Shown here: piece after piece, positions 10,489-21,011 of the stretch
Layout of the letters: the number at the start of each line of letters is the position of its first letter
How positions within the stretch are numbered: the stretch's first letter is position 1
From: Streptomyces sp. NBC_01267
GTDB lineage: Bacteria > Actinomycetota > Actinomycetes > Streptomycetales > Streptomycetaceae
Assembly (NCBI RefSeq): GCF_036241575.1
Contig: NZ_CP108455.1
Location: 7,671,001-7,735,000, forward strand
Direction: 5' to 3'
DNA: 64,000 nt
The notes under the pieces: generated by a model
Databases searched by the model: none
What the model saw: the letters and a program-made list of their open reading frames with translations, nothing else
What the model was told of the DNA's origin: nothing
Position numbers and translations under genes: made by a program

Positions 10489-10556
10489 TCCCGCTTTCGG
10501 GGGCTATGGATCTTGATCAACATTCTGTTGAGACGGTACGCCCGGCGAAAGCGGGA
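10489..10556 (-). promoter_or_regulatory. Nested inverted repeats upstream of the urea transporter/urease operon
   Basis: An outer perfect 11-bp inverted repeat, TCCCGCTTTCG (10489-10499) / CGAAAGCGGGA (10546-10556), nearly concentrically encloses a 15-bp palindrome, TCAACA-TTC-TGTTGA (10517-10531). It starts about 38 bases upstream of the first start codon of the urease operon. It could be an operator, or a leader RNA stem. I see no match to a GlnR or Nur consensus, so the regulator is unknown. Confidence 0.5.
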
Positions 10557-10796
10557 CAGCGGCGCAGGAAGCCGGACGCGCAGCGTGATCAGGTGGGCGC
10601 GATCGGGCATCACCGCTGCTCGGGGGCGGGTTCCTTCGGTTCCCCATGGGGGAGTTCAGACCCGATTCGGGGAATCCTTGGTCAGGGGTTGAACCTTTCG
10701 TACCTGTCATTTGACGGTCATTTGACCGAACCGGGTCTACGGCTTCGGGTATTTCGCACGTGTCGCCGGGACCGCGGGAAGGAACGGAAAACGGCC
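10557..10796. other. Intergenic region without recognisable gene
   Basis: About 240 bases between the nested repeat and the methyltransferase terminator. I see no convincing reading frame. It probably holds the upstream part of the urease operon promoter; no clear -35/-10 pair could be assigned. Confidence 0.5.
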
Positions 10797-10839
10797 GAGC
10801 ACCGGCCGGACACCCCTGGGGGCGGCCGGACCGGTGCTC
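10797..10839 (-). terminator. Terminator of the DUF574-type methyltransferase gene
   Basis: Inverted repeat GAGCACCGG-CCGG / CCGG-A-CCGGTGCTC (10797-10809 and 10826-10839), with one bulged A and a 16-base loop. It lies 38 bases past the stop of the leftward methyltransferase gene. Confidence 0.65.
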
Positions 10840-10876
10840 CGCCGACGGTAGTTGCGAGGAGGCGCCGAGAAGACCG

Positions 10877-11665
10877 TCAGGGCTTCCGTGCCACTCCGGC
10901 ATACATGTTGGTCGTGGTGTCGGGCACTTCGTCGCCGGGGGCGGGCCGCCAGGAGGTCATCGGTACGACGCCCGGCTCCACCAGGTCCAGCCCGGCGAAC
11001 AGCCCCTCCACCTCGGCCCGGTCACGCAGATACATGGGGATGCCCCGCTGCGTGTACTCGCGGGCCAGGGCCTCCGACCCCGGAGCGAGATCGGCCGTGG
11101 CGAGGGTCACCGCGAGGTAACTGCCGGGCGCCAACGGCTCCATCAGGGTCTCGACCAGGTTCTGCGCGTCCGCGACGAACTGCAGCATGGCGATGACCGT
11201 CAGGGCGACGGGCTCCGCCAGATCCAGGGTCCGGCCGAGGGCGGGATCGGCCAGCAGGGTTTCCGGCGCGTTCATGTCGCTCTGGATGTAGTCGGTCCGG
11301 CCCTCGGGCGTGCTGCGCATCAGAGCGTCGGCGTGGGCCAGGACGACCGGGTCGTTGTCGACGTAGACGATCCGGGTCTCGGGGGCCACCTGCTGCACGA
11401 CCTGGTGCAGATTCGGTTCGGTGGGTATCCCGGTGCCGATGTCCAGGAACTGCCGGATCCCGGCTTCCGCCGCCAGCCAGTGCGCCATGCGCCGCATGGC
11501 TGCCCGGTTCGCCAGCATGCTCGACCGGAGGCCGGGCCAGGCCGCCAGCGACGCCTCGGCCGCGAGGCGGTCCACTTCGTAGTGGTCCTTGCCACCCAGG
11601 ATGCAGTCGTACACCCGCGCCGAGTGGGCTCGGCTGCCGACCCGTTCGGCCTGTTGGTTGTTCAT
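10877..11665 (-). CDS. SAM-dependent methyltransferase, DUF574 (Methyltransf_19) family
   Basis: 262 aa. The N-terminus N-x-x-x-A-E-R-V-G-S-R-A-H-S-A-R-V-Y-D-C-I-L-G-G-K-D-H-Y-x-V-D is the hallmark of the actinobacterial DUF574 family. The SAM site follows as F-L-D-I-G-T-G-I-P-T with the acidic ribose-binding strand V-Y-V-D-N-D-P. Streptomyces carry dozens of these proteins; substrates are mostly unknown. It is monocistronic here, with its own terminator. No link to the flanking urease or sugar genes is visible. Confidence 0.88.
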   Translation of the reverse strand: MNNQQAERVGSRAHSARVYDCILGGKDHYEVDRLAAEASLAAWPGLRSSMLANRAAMRRMAHWLAAEAGIRQFLDIGTGIPTEPNLHQVVQQVAPETRIVYVDNDPVVLAHADALMRSTPEGRTDYIQSDMNAPETLLADPALGRTLDLAEPVALTVIAMLQFVADAQNLVETLMEPLAPGSYLAVTLATADLAPGSEALAREYTQRGIPMYLRDRAEVEGLFAGLDLVEPGVVPMTSWRPAPGDEVPDTTTNMYAGVARKP

Positions 11666-11856
11666 CCTCTACCGCCTGATCCGTCTGTCGATTCCTGCCG
11701 GTGTCCGCCCCGACGGACACGGTGCTCCGCCTCCTGCGCCCTTCGCCTTCAGGTGAGTTGGCCGGAGTCCGTGGACGTGAGGGCTCCAAGTCCCGGGCGT
11801 ACGTACGAAAATAACCGTCAACGTATCCGTTCGGGGAGCGTAGTGGGTGCAGGTCT

Positions 11857-14268
11857 TCACGATTCGGGCAGGTCCAGCCACCGCGACGCGCCCGGAGGGA
11901 TCGTGAACGAGCTGCCGTCCAGGGCGACATGCACGGGAGCCGCGTCCTCGTCCGGCACGGCGATACGCAGACGCTGGGCGCGAAGGCGCAGCTCGACGTT
12001 CCAGTGCCGGCGGAAGCGGATGCGGACATCGAATTTCGAGAGCTGGGGCAGCGCGGCCGGAGCGAGCCACAAGGTGTCCTCGCGGGTCTCCAGCCCGGTC
12101 ATGCCCCGCTGCACCAGATCCAGGGTGCCGGCCATGGCCCCCAGATGGATGCCCTCCTCGGTGGTGCCGTCCTGGATGTCGGCCACGTCACCGGTGAGGG
12201 CCTCCTCGCAGAACGCCCAGGCGTCAGCGGGCCGGAACCGCGCCAGGACCCACGCGTGCACCAGCGAACTCAGCGTGGAGCCGTGGCTGGTGCGCGCCAG
12301 GTAGTAGTCGACCGTGCCGCGCCACAGATCGTCGTCCAGGTCGTATCCGAGCTGCTGGAACGTGGTGGCGAGTTCGCCGGGGGAGAAGAGGTAGCCCAGC
12401 ATCAGCACATCGGCCTGCTTGGACGCCTGGTAGTGGTTGACGCTGTCCCCCTCGGACTCCAGGATCCGGTCCAGGCGCCTGATGTCCCCGTACCTGCGGC
12501 GGTAGTCCGCCCAGTCCAGCTCGGCCAGCTCCCCGTAACCGGCGAACTGGCTGATGACGCCGTCGTGATGCGGTACGTACAGATGGCGGGAGACGTCCTC
12601 CCAGCGAGTCACTTCATCCGCACTCACCTGCAGGCGGTCGAACAACTGCCCCTGCTGGACGGCGGGAAGAGCGCGGCACAGCTCCGTCGTCCGTGCCAGC
12701 ACCCAGGCCGCGGTCACGTTGGTGTACGTGTTGTCGTCGAGCCCGCCCGCCCCGGCCCCCGGGTAGGCGTCGTGGTACTCGTCCGGGCCGACCACGCCCG
12801 TGATCCGGTAGCGGGAGAGCGAGGGGTCCCAGGCCGCGGTGTCGGCCCAGAACCGGGAGATCTCCACGAGCATGTCCGCACCCTTGGTGTACAAGTACTC
12901 GGTATCGGCGGTCGCCTGGGCGTACTGCCACACGTTGTAGGCCACGGCCGACCCCACATGGTGCTGCAGCCGTGAACGGTCCGGAAGCCACCGGCCCGAG
13001 CGCGGGTTGAGGTGCAGCTCCTGGGTCTCCTCCCGTCCGTCGCCGGCACTCTGCCACGGGTACATCGCGCCCCGGCGGCCGACAGCGCGCGCCGCCCGGC
13101 ACGCCGCGGGCAGCCGCCGGTGGCGGTAGTCGAGCAACGACCTGGACACCTCCGGGAGATGCAGATTCAGGAAGGGCAGGACGAACAGTTCGTCCCAGAA
13201 GACATGGCCCCGGTACGCCTCCCCGTGCAGGCCCCGCGCCGGCACCCCCACATCGAGCTCGACCGTGTGCGGGGACAGGGTCTGCAGAAGATGGAAGAGA
13301 TGCAGCCGGAGAATGCGGCCCGCCTCACCCGGTACCTCGATCCGGACCTGGCTCCACAGGGCGTCCCAGGCCCGGTGGTGGCCGGCCAGCAGCCCGTCGA
13401 AGGCGGGGGCGTCGCGCACGGCTGCGCGGGCCGCGGCCAGGGGGTTGCCGATCGCCGGATCGCGGGAGGTGTAGAGCGCCACTGTCTTCTCGACGACCGC
13501 GTCCTCTCCGGGTGCGACCGGCAGGGCCAGCCGCTGCACGGCGGTCCGGGCCGTGAGGGTCGGGCGGGCGGCATCGTGGTCCCCGGCGGGAGAGGTCACC
13601 GCAGTCCGCGCGGCCAGCGCCACGCCGATGTCCGAGGTCCTGGTGCGGCACTGCAGCCACAGCAGGTCCGCCCGCTCGGAGCCCGTCGTCCAGCCGGTCA
13701 GATGGTGGCTCGCCAGGTCCCGGTACCGTGCCACACCGCTGTTCCGGACATCTCCGTCGAGCCCGGTCTCCACCTCCACCTCGCCGGTCCACCCGTCGAC
13801 CGTGAACCGGGTGCGCAGCGCGGCCAGATGCGGATCGCCCATGTGAACCAGGCGGCACTCCTCCACTGTCAGCCGTCTGCCCGCGCCGTCCTCGTAGACC
13901 GACCGGCGGGTCAGCGTGCCGCCACGCAGATCCAGGTCCTGCCCGTGCTCCACCAACCCGCTGTCATCAGGCGTGAGCCACGGACCCGCTCCGCGGCCGG
14001 CGGGCCGGATGCGGTAGCGCAGTGGCAGCCAGTTCGGCAGGTTGACCATGTCCTCGTTACTGACCTGACGGCCGTCCACCGTGGACGTCAGCCGGTTGTA
14101 GCACCCCGCCGCGTACGTCCCCGGGTAGTGCACCCCGGACGCGCCGGATTCCGTCCCGGCTCCCCGGGTGGCGAAGTACCCGTTGCCGAGCGTGCACAGC
14201 GCCTCGCGCAGCCGTTCCTCCTCGGGACGGTAGCCCTCGTACGACCAGACCCAGGCGGGCGCCGTCAT
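11857..14268 (-). CDS. Glycoside hydrolase family 65 protein (disaccharide phosphorylase-like)
   Basis: 803 aa from ATG 14268, which overlaps the stop of the upstream pgmB-like gene (ATGA). The N-terminus W-x-W-x-Y-E-G-Y-x-P-E-E-E-R-L-R-E-A-L-C-T-L-G-N-G-Y is typical of GH65. The (alpha/alpha)6 core carries V-G-P-D-E-Y-H, whose Glu (about residue 497) is the family's general acid. GH65 members reversibly phosphorolyse maltose, trehalose, kojibiose or nigerose to beta-glucose-1-phosphate. Coupling to a beta-phosphoglucomutase-like gene fits that chemistry exactly. The disaccharide cannot be told from sequence reading. A hydrolase rather than a phosphorylase is possible. Confidence 0.88.
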   Translation of the reverse strand: MTAPAWVWSYEGYRPEEERLREALCTLGNGYFATRGAGTESGASGVHYPGTYAAGCYNRLTSTVDGRQVSNEDMVNLPNWLPLRYRIRPAGRGAGPWLTPDDSGLVEHGQDLDLRGGTLTRRSVYEDGAGRRLTVEECRLVHMGDPHLAALRTRFTVDGWTGEVEVETGLDGDVRNSGVARYRDLASHHLTGWTTGSERADLLWLQCRTRTSDIGVALAARTAVTSPAGDHDAARPTLTARTAVQRLALPVAPGEDAVVEKTVALYTSRDPAIGNPLAAARAAVRDAPAFDGLLAGHHRAWDALWSQVRIEVPGEAGRILRLHLFHLLQTLSPHTVELDVGVPARGLHGEAYRGHVFWDELFVLPFLNLHLPEVSRSLLDYRHRRLPAACRAARAVGRRGAMYPWQSAGDGREETQELHLNPRSGRWLPDRSRLQHHVGSAVAYNVWQYAQATADTEYLYTKGADMLVEISRFWADTAAWDPSLSRYRITGVVGPDEYHDAYPGAGAGGLDDNTYTNVTAAWVLARTTELCRALPAVQQGQLFDRLQVSADEVTRWEDVSRHLYVPHHDGVISQFAGYGELAELDWADYRRRYGDIRRLDRILESEGDSVNHYQASKQADVLMLGYLFSPGELATTFQQLGYDLDDDLWRGTVDYYLARTSHGSTLSSLVHAWVLARFRPADAWAFCEEALTGDVADIQDGTTEEGIHLGAMAGTLDLVQRGMTGLETREDTLWLAPAALPQLSKFDVRIRFRRHWNVELRLRAQRLRIAVPDEDAAPVHVALDGSSFTIPPGASRWLDLPES

Positions 14269-15053
14269 CGGCGGGCCCTCGGCGGCGCAGACGCACCGGT
14301 CCCCGGCACGAGCAGATCGCCGGGGTCCGGCACCACCAGATCCGCCCCGTGCCGACGAAGGTTCTCGGCGCTGTCCGGACCCCCGGTACGGTCCACCCCG
14401 ACCACCAGGGCGAAGCCGCCCTGCCTGCCCGCCTCCACCCCGGCCAGCGCGTCCTCCACCACCGCTGCCGCGTCCGGGGGACAGCTCAGACGGTCGGCAG
14501 CCGCCAGGAACAGCGCGGGGTTCGGCTTTCCCGGCAGCCGCAGCCTGAGGGCCTCGTTGCCGTCCACCACGGCATCGAAGAGGCTCAGCAGGCCGGCCCT
14601 CGACAGCAACTCCGTCGCGTGCCGGGACGCGGAAACAGCCGCCACCGCTGTTCCGGCGTCCTGAAGAGCGTGCAGCAGACGCACCGTGCCCTGATAGGTC
14701 CTGACCGGGTGGGCACGCAGACCGTTCGTGAAGAGTTCGTCCTTGTGCGCCGCCACTGCCCACACCGACGAGGTGCCCGGAGGATCGTCAGGGTCACCCA
14801 GGGGCAGCTCCAGCCCCCTCGACTCCAGGAACGCCACCGCCCCGTCCAGCCGCGACCGGCCGTCGACGTACCGGAGATAGTCCTGACCGGAGTCGAACGG
14901 GCGCTGCCCGGCCCGTGCCGAAAGGAGGCTGTCGAATGCCTGCTTCCAGGCCGCCGCGTGCAGCCGGGCGGTATCGGTGATGACTCCGTCGGTATCGAAG
15001 ACCACGGCGCGCAGGGACCGCAGTCGCGGCATCGGCACCAGTTCGGCGGTCAT
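14265..15053 (-). CDS. pgmB: Beta-phosphoglucomutase-like HAD hydrolase
   Basis: 262 aa from ATG 15053 with AAGGGA 8 bases upstream. HAD motif I is V-V-F-D-T-D-G-V-I-T-D-T (nucleophile Asp and acid/base Asp). A cap domain follows, then motif II (A-V-S-A-S), motif III (K-P-N-P-A-L-F) and motif IV (V-V-E-D-A-L-A-G-V-E-A). The family converts beta-glucose-1-phosphate to glucose-6-phosphate, taking the product of the coupled GH65 enzyme into glycolysis. Usual members have F-D-L-D-G; here it is F-D-T-D-G, as in several GH65-associated versions. Confidence 0.85.
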   Translation of the reverse strand: MTAELVPMPRLRSLRAVVFDTDGVITDTARLHAAAWKQAFDSLLSARAGQRPFDSGQDYLRYVDGRSRLDGAVAFLESRGLELPLGDPDDPPGTSSVWAVAAHKDELFTNGLRAHPVRTYQGTVRLLHALQDAGTAVAAVSASRHATELLSRAGLLSLFDAVVDGNEALRLRLPGKPNPALFLAAADRLSCPPDAAAVVEDALAGVEAGRQGGFALVVGVDRTGGPDSAENLRRHGADLVVPDPGDLLVPGTGASAPPRARR

Positions 15054-15088
15054 GTGGACGGGTCCCTTCGTGGGGGCGTCCACTCCAT

Positions 15089-15147
15089 GGCACCACGGCT
15101 GTACGGCCGTGGCACGTCGGCACCACGGCTCTACGGCCGGGCACGTC
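15089..15147. repeat. Two-copy ~30-bp tandem repeat upstream of the pgmB/GH65 operon
   Basis: Two adjacent units (15089-15118 and 15119-15147) read GGCACCACGGCT-x-TACGGCCG-(T)-GGCACGTC. The second lacks one base and has one substitution. The first copy contains a CCACGGC...GCCGTGG dyad. They start 36 bases upstream of the pgmB-like start, where an operator would lie. They could equally be a recent duplication without function. Confidence 0.55.
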
Positions 15148-15283
15148 GTACAGGGCGTGCACCGCTTCGAACGGGGACCCCGTGCCCGCAACTGAATTGT
15201 CGCGGGCGCCCTCCGGGCGAGAGGCTGGAGGCATGCACCCGGCAGAAGACGAAGCCCCACTGACCGGAGGGCGGATCACCGGG

Positions 15284-15334
15284 ACCGGCCCCCCGGTCCG
15301 CCTGCCGTGAGGAGCAGACGGACCGGGGCTCCGG

Positions 15335-15335
<1 letters not shown>
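15284..15335 (-). terminator. Terminator of the beta-galactosidase gene
   Basis: Inverted repeat ACCGG...CCGGTCCG (15284-15300) / CGGACCGG...CCGGT (15319-15335): an 8-bp perfect inner stem and a 5-bp outer stem. It abuts the stop codon of the leftward GH2 gene. Confidence 0.6.
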
Positions 15336-18589
<3,254 letters not shown>

Positions 18590-18716
18590 TCAGACGGAAG
18601 CACTCAACGCACAAGACTTCGAACCGTACGGATGGCATCACGGCCCGTGTCCGCCTGGCGGGTGGCGGGCGCCGCCCGTGGCCGCGCGGCGCCACCGGCG
18701 CGCCGCACGAGAGCAG

Positions 18717-19172
18717 TCAGACCGCCACCTTGCCGGCGTCGGACCCGGCACTTCGAGCCGGGCGGGCGGACGCTCGACGGCTGCGCAGGAGCAGCGTGTC
18801 CAGGGCCCAGACGCCGGGACCGGCGACGGCGATCAGCAGGAAGGTCCAGCAGAACATCACGGACGGCTCACCCCCGTTCTGGATCGGGAGGAGCGCCTTG
18901 TGCTGATGGATGGTGAAGTACGCATAGGCCATGGAGCCCGAGCACAGCAGGGCCGCCGGGCGCGTGGCCAGGCCCAGGACGACGAAGGCGCCGCCGGCGA
19001 GCTGGATGAGGGCGGCCCACCATCCGGGCCACGTTCCCACCGGGGTGGCAGCGCCGGTGCCCGGAGTTCCGCCGAGAATGCCGAAGACGGTCGCCGTGCC
19101 GTGGCACACGAACAGCGCCCCGACGATGACACGGAAGAGGGACAGGGTGCGTGGCCAGAGCTTCTCCTGCAT
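18717..19172 (-). CDS. DoxX family membrane protein
   Basis: 151 aa with four hydrophobic helices. The first carries R-V-I-V-G-A-L-F-V-C-H-G; the second region has Q-L-A-G-G-A-F-V-V-L-G-L-A-T-R-P-A-A-L, the usual DoxX pattern. The C-terminal tail is basic. DoxX proteins lie in the cytoplasmic membrane and are linked to quinone or thiol redox balance, but the biochemical role here is unknown. It stands alone between the beta-galactosidase and LPMO genes. Confidence 0.85.
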   Translation of the reverse strand: MQEKLWPRTLSLFRVIVGALFVCHGTATVFGILGGTPGTGAATPVGTWPGWWAALIQLAGGAFVVLGLATRPAALLCSGSMAYAYFTIHQHKALLPIQNGGEPSVMFCWTFLLIAVAGPGVWALDTLLLRSRRASARPARSAGSDAGKVAV

Positions 19173-19436
19173 GACGTCGAGCCTCCGTCAACTGGTGGAT
19201 TCGTGAGGCGGGTTCCCGGGCAGATGGGCCCGGCCGGTCCCGGGCGGACCGGACGCGAGCAGCCCGAGGAAGCGCTGATGTGCGCGCCGGGCCACCCCTT
19301 GGGCGCGAGCCGAAAGGAAGGAAGTGGCCAGGGGGTGAAAGGAGTTCGCGCGAGCGTACCTGCGAGGGAGCCCCTGGACGGGTGGTTCAGGGGCTCCTCG
19401 CGCGTGGGAGCGGATGTGCGGTGGTGAGGTGCTGCG

Positions 19437-19952
19437 TCAGCCGACGTTCACGTCGATGCAGGTGTAGAACGCGTTGGCCGTGTCCGCGATGTTCCACACG
19501 GCCAGGACCTTCTGCTTGCCCTTGAGGCCGCCGAAGTTCACCGAGTGGGTGACGGTCGCACCGGGCTGCGCGCCGTGGTCGTCGAATTCGGCGATCTTCC
19601 GCCCACCGGCGAAGTACTGCCACGTGCTGGTCGCGTGCCGGGCGGTCAGCGTCCACTTGAACTGCGTGGTGCTGGCGACGGGGGTGACCTTCCAGCCCTT
19701 GGCGTCGTTGTCGAGCTCCGAGAACCGCGCGTTGCCACCGCTGCAGCTCTGGAGGCCCTTGGGTCCTTCGACGCTCTGCGGCTCATAGGTGATGGCGCCG
19801 CAACTGACCGTGCCTGCCGCGCACTGTGCCTGCCTGCTGGGAGGCGATGAGACATATCCGTGAGCACTCGCGGAACTCGCGGGGAGGCTCAGTGCGAGTA
19901 CCGGCGCGAGAACGGCGCCGATGGCAGCAGCTGTCTTCCTTTTCGCATGCAT
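19437..19952 (-). CDS. Secreted AA10 lytic polysaccharide monooxygenase
   Basis: 171 aa. A basic Sec signal peptide ends A-S-S-A-S-A before His31, which becomes the N-terminal copper ligand (H-G-Y-V-S-S-P-P-S-R). The second histidine brace ligand is H106 (T-A-R-H-A-T-S-T-W), and F162 (N-A-F-Y-T-C-I-D-V) fits the axial position. Two disulfides are plausible from four cysteines before residue 71 and C165. It is a single-domain enzyme with no chitin- or cellulose-binding module. AA10 enzymes cleave crystalline chitin or cellulose oxidatively outside the cell. The DasR-like operators upstream favour chitin. Confidence 0.93.
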   Translation of the reverse strand: MHAKRKTAAAIGAVLAPVLALSLPASSASAHGYVSSPPSRQAQCAAGTVSCGAITYEPQSVEGPKGLQSCSGGNARFSELDNDAKGWKVTPVASTTQFKWTLTARHATSTWQYFAGGRKIAEFDDHGAQPGATVTHSVNFGGLKGKQKVLAVWNIADTANAFYTCIDVNVG

Positions 19953-20110
19953 GAGAACTCCTTCACATCAAGTCTTCCTGCACGCAAGGCCCGTGGGGGG
20001 ACACAACTGCGGCAGGCTGGCCTCTCGTGTGGGCGAGAGACGCGAAGGGCGGCGGTGCGAACTCCGCCTGAACCTGGGTGTGTCCCGGGCTGGGCGGAGT
20101 GGAGCTTCAG

Positions 20111-20137
20111 TGGTCTCTACCACCTTGGACTAGACCA
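20111..20137 (-). promoter_or_regulatory. Two DasR-like operator (dre) sites upstream of the LPMO gene
   Basis: TGGACTAGACCA (20126-20137) and TGGTCTCTACCA (20111-20122) each resemble the known dre core TGGTCTAGACCA, with one and two mismatches. They lie back to back, 15 bp apart, about 160-185 bp upstream of the LPMO start. DasR is the GntR-family GlcNAc repressor of Streptomyces chitin genes. Paired sites of this kind are known in chitinase promoters. Confidence 0.7.
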
Positions 20138-20192
20138 TACAGGCCGACGTGTTCGCGTCAAGGGGATCCGTCCGTCCGACCCGTCGCGCACG

Positions 20193-20256
20193 AACGGGCC
20201 GGCACCCGGAGTGATTGAGCCATCCGTGCTCAATCGCGCCTGGATGCCGGCCCGTT
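20193..20256 (-). terminator. Nested double inverted repeat downstream of the lipoprotein gene
   Basis: Outer perfect 12-bp arms AACGGGCCGGCA (20193-20204) / TGCCGGCCCGTT (20245-20256) enclose inner perfect 8-bp arms GATTGAGC (20213-20220) / GCTCAATC (20228-20235). It lies 30 bases past the leftward lipoprotein stop, so terminator is the simplest reading. The two-tier symmetry is more elaborate than other terminators in the window. Confidence 0.6.
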
Positions 20257-20285
20257 GTGGGAGTCCACGAGACCCCGATCGACGT

Positions 20286-20879
20286 TCAGCCGGTGACCGG
20301 CCACTCCAGCGGGTCGCTGGAGAAGCCCTGGCTGAGTTCGACCGCGGCGGCCTTCTGCCCCTCGGGGATGAGGAACGCGGTGCAGATCTTCTCCGACTGC
20401 CCCGGGCTCAGCTTCTTCCCGGTGTCGGGGGCGGGACAGTTCGGCCACTCGGCCTCACCCATGACGACGACGAGTGCCCTGGTGCGCACGCCCTTGTCCG
20501 TCCTGACGACCAGGTCCTCGTCCATGTCGCCGACTTCCATGGCCTTTCCGCTCTGGTGGGTGACGGTGGCCCATACGTACACCGGGACTTCCGGCCTCTT
20601 TTCCTTGCTCGTGTCCAGACCGGATTTGTCCATGTCGGCCTTGGTCCCGGTCTGCGCCTTCGTGGGGGTAACCGTGAACTTGCTGCCCTTCGAGCTCTGC
20701 ATGGTGCTTTCCTGCGGCGGGCTGGCTTCGCCCAGCCGGTAGGCCTTCTTGTGGCCCGCCGAGTCGGAACTGCGCTTGTCCTTCCCGGAATCCGAGTTGT
20801 TGCAGCCGGTCAGCGCCACCGCGAGTGCCAGAGCACCCGCCGCCGCCGGAACAGCACGCGTCCATGTGCGCATATCCAT
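20286..20879 (-). CDS. Secreted lipoprotein of unknown function
   Basis: 197 aa from ATG 20879 (ATG 20873 is also possible). The signal peptide ends in the lipobox L-T-G-C (A-V-A-L-T-G-C-N-N), giving a lipid-anchored extracytoplasmic protein. A Ser/Lys-rich linker is followed by a beta-rich domain with V-Y-V-W-A-T-V-T-H and later C-P-A-P...C-T-A-F-L-I-P-E-G, whose two Cys could pair. This resembles DUF4352-like extracellular beta-sandwich proteins, but I cannot assign a function. It lies downstream of ubiD in the same direction with its own likely promoter. Confidence 0.75.
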   Translation of the reverse strand: MDMRTWTRAVPAAAGALALAVALTGCNNSDSGKDKRSSDSAGHKKAYRLGEASPPQESTMQSSKGSKFTVTPTKAQTGTKADMDKSGLDTSKEKRPEVPVYVWATVTHQSGKAMEVGDMDEDLVVRTDKGVRTRALVVVMGEAEWPNCPAPDTGKKLSPGQSEKICTAFLIPEGQKAAAVELSQGFSSDPLEWPVTG

Positions 20880-21011
20880 ATCGCATGTCCCCGTAAAAAC
20901 GTTTCCGTTGCCCGGCCGGGCGGCGCAACCCGCACGGCCGCCGTGCTTGAGCACACGATCCTGCCAGAGTGCAATCGGCCGATGGTGGGGAGGGGTTGTC
21001 ATGGACGACGC

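Noticed and set aside
10515..10535. A GlnR or Nur box in front of the urease operon
   Set aside because: The TCAACA-TTC-TGTTGA palindrome fits neither the gTnAc-n6-GaAAc pattern of GlnR nor the TTGCAA-type Nur site.
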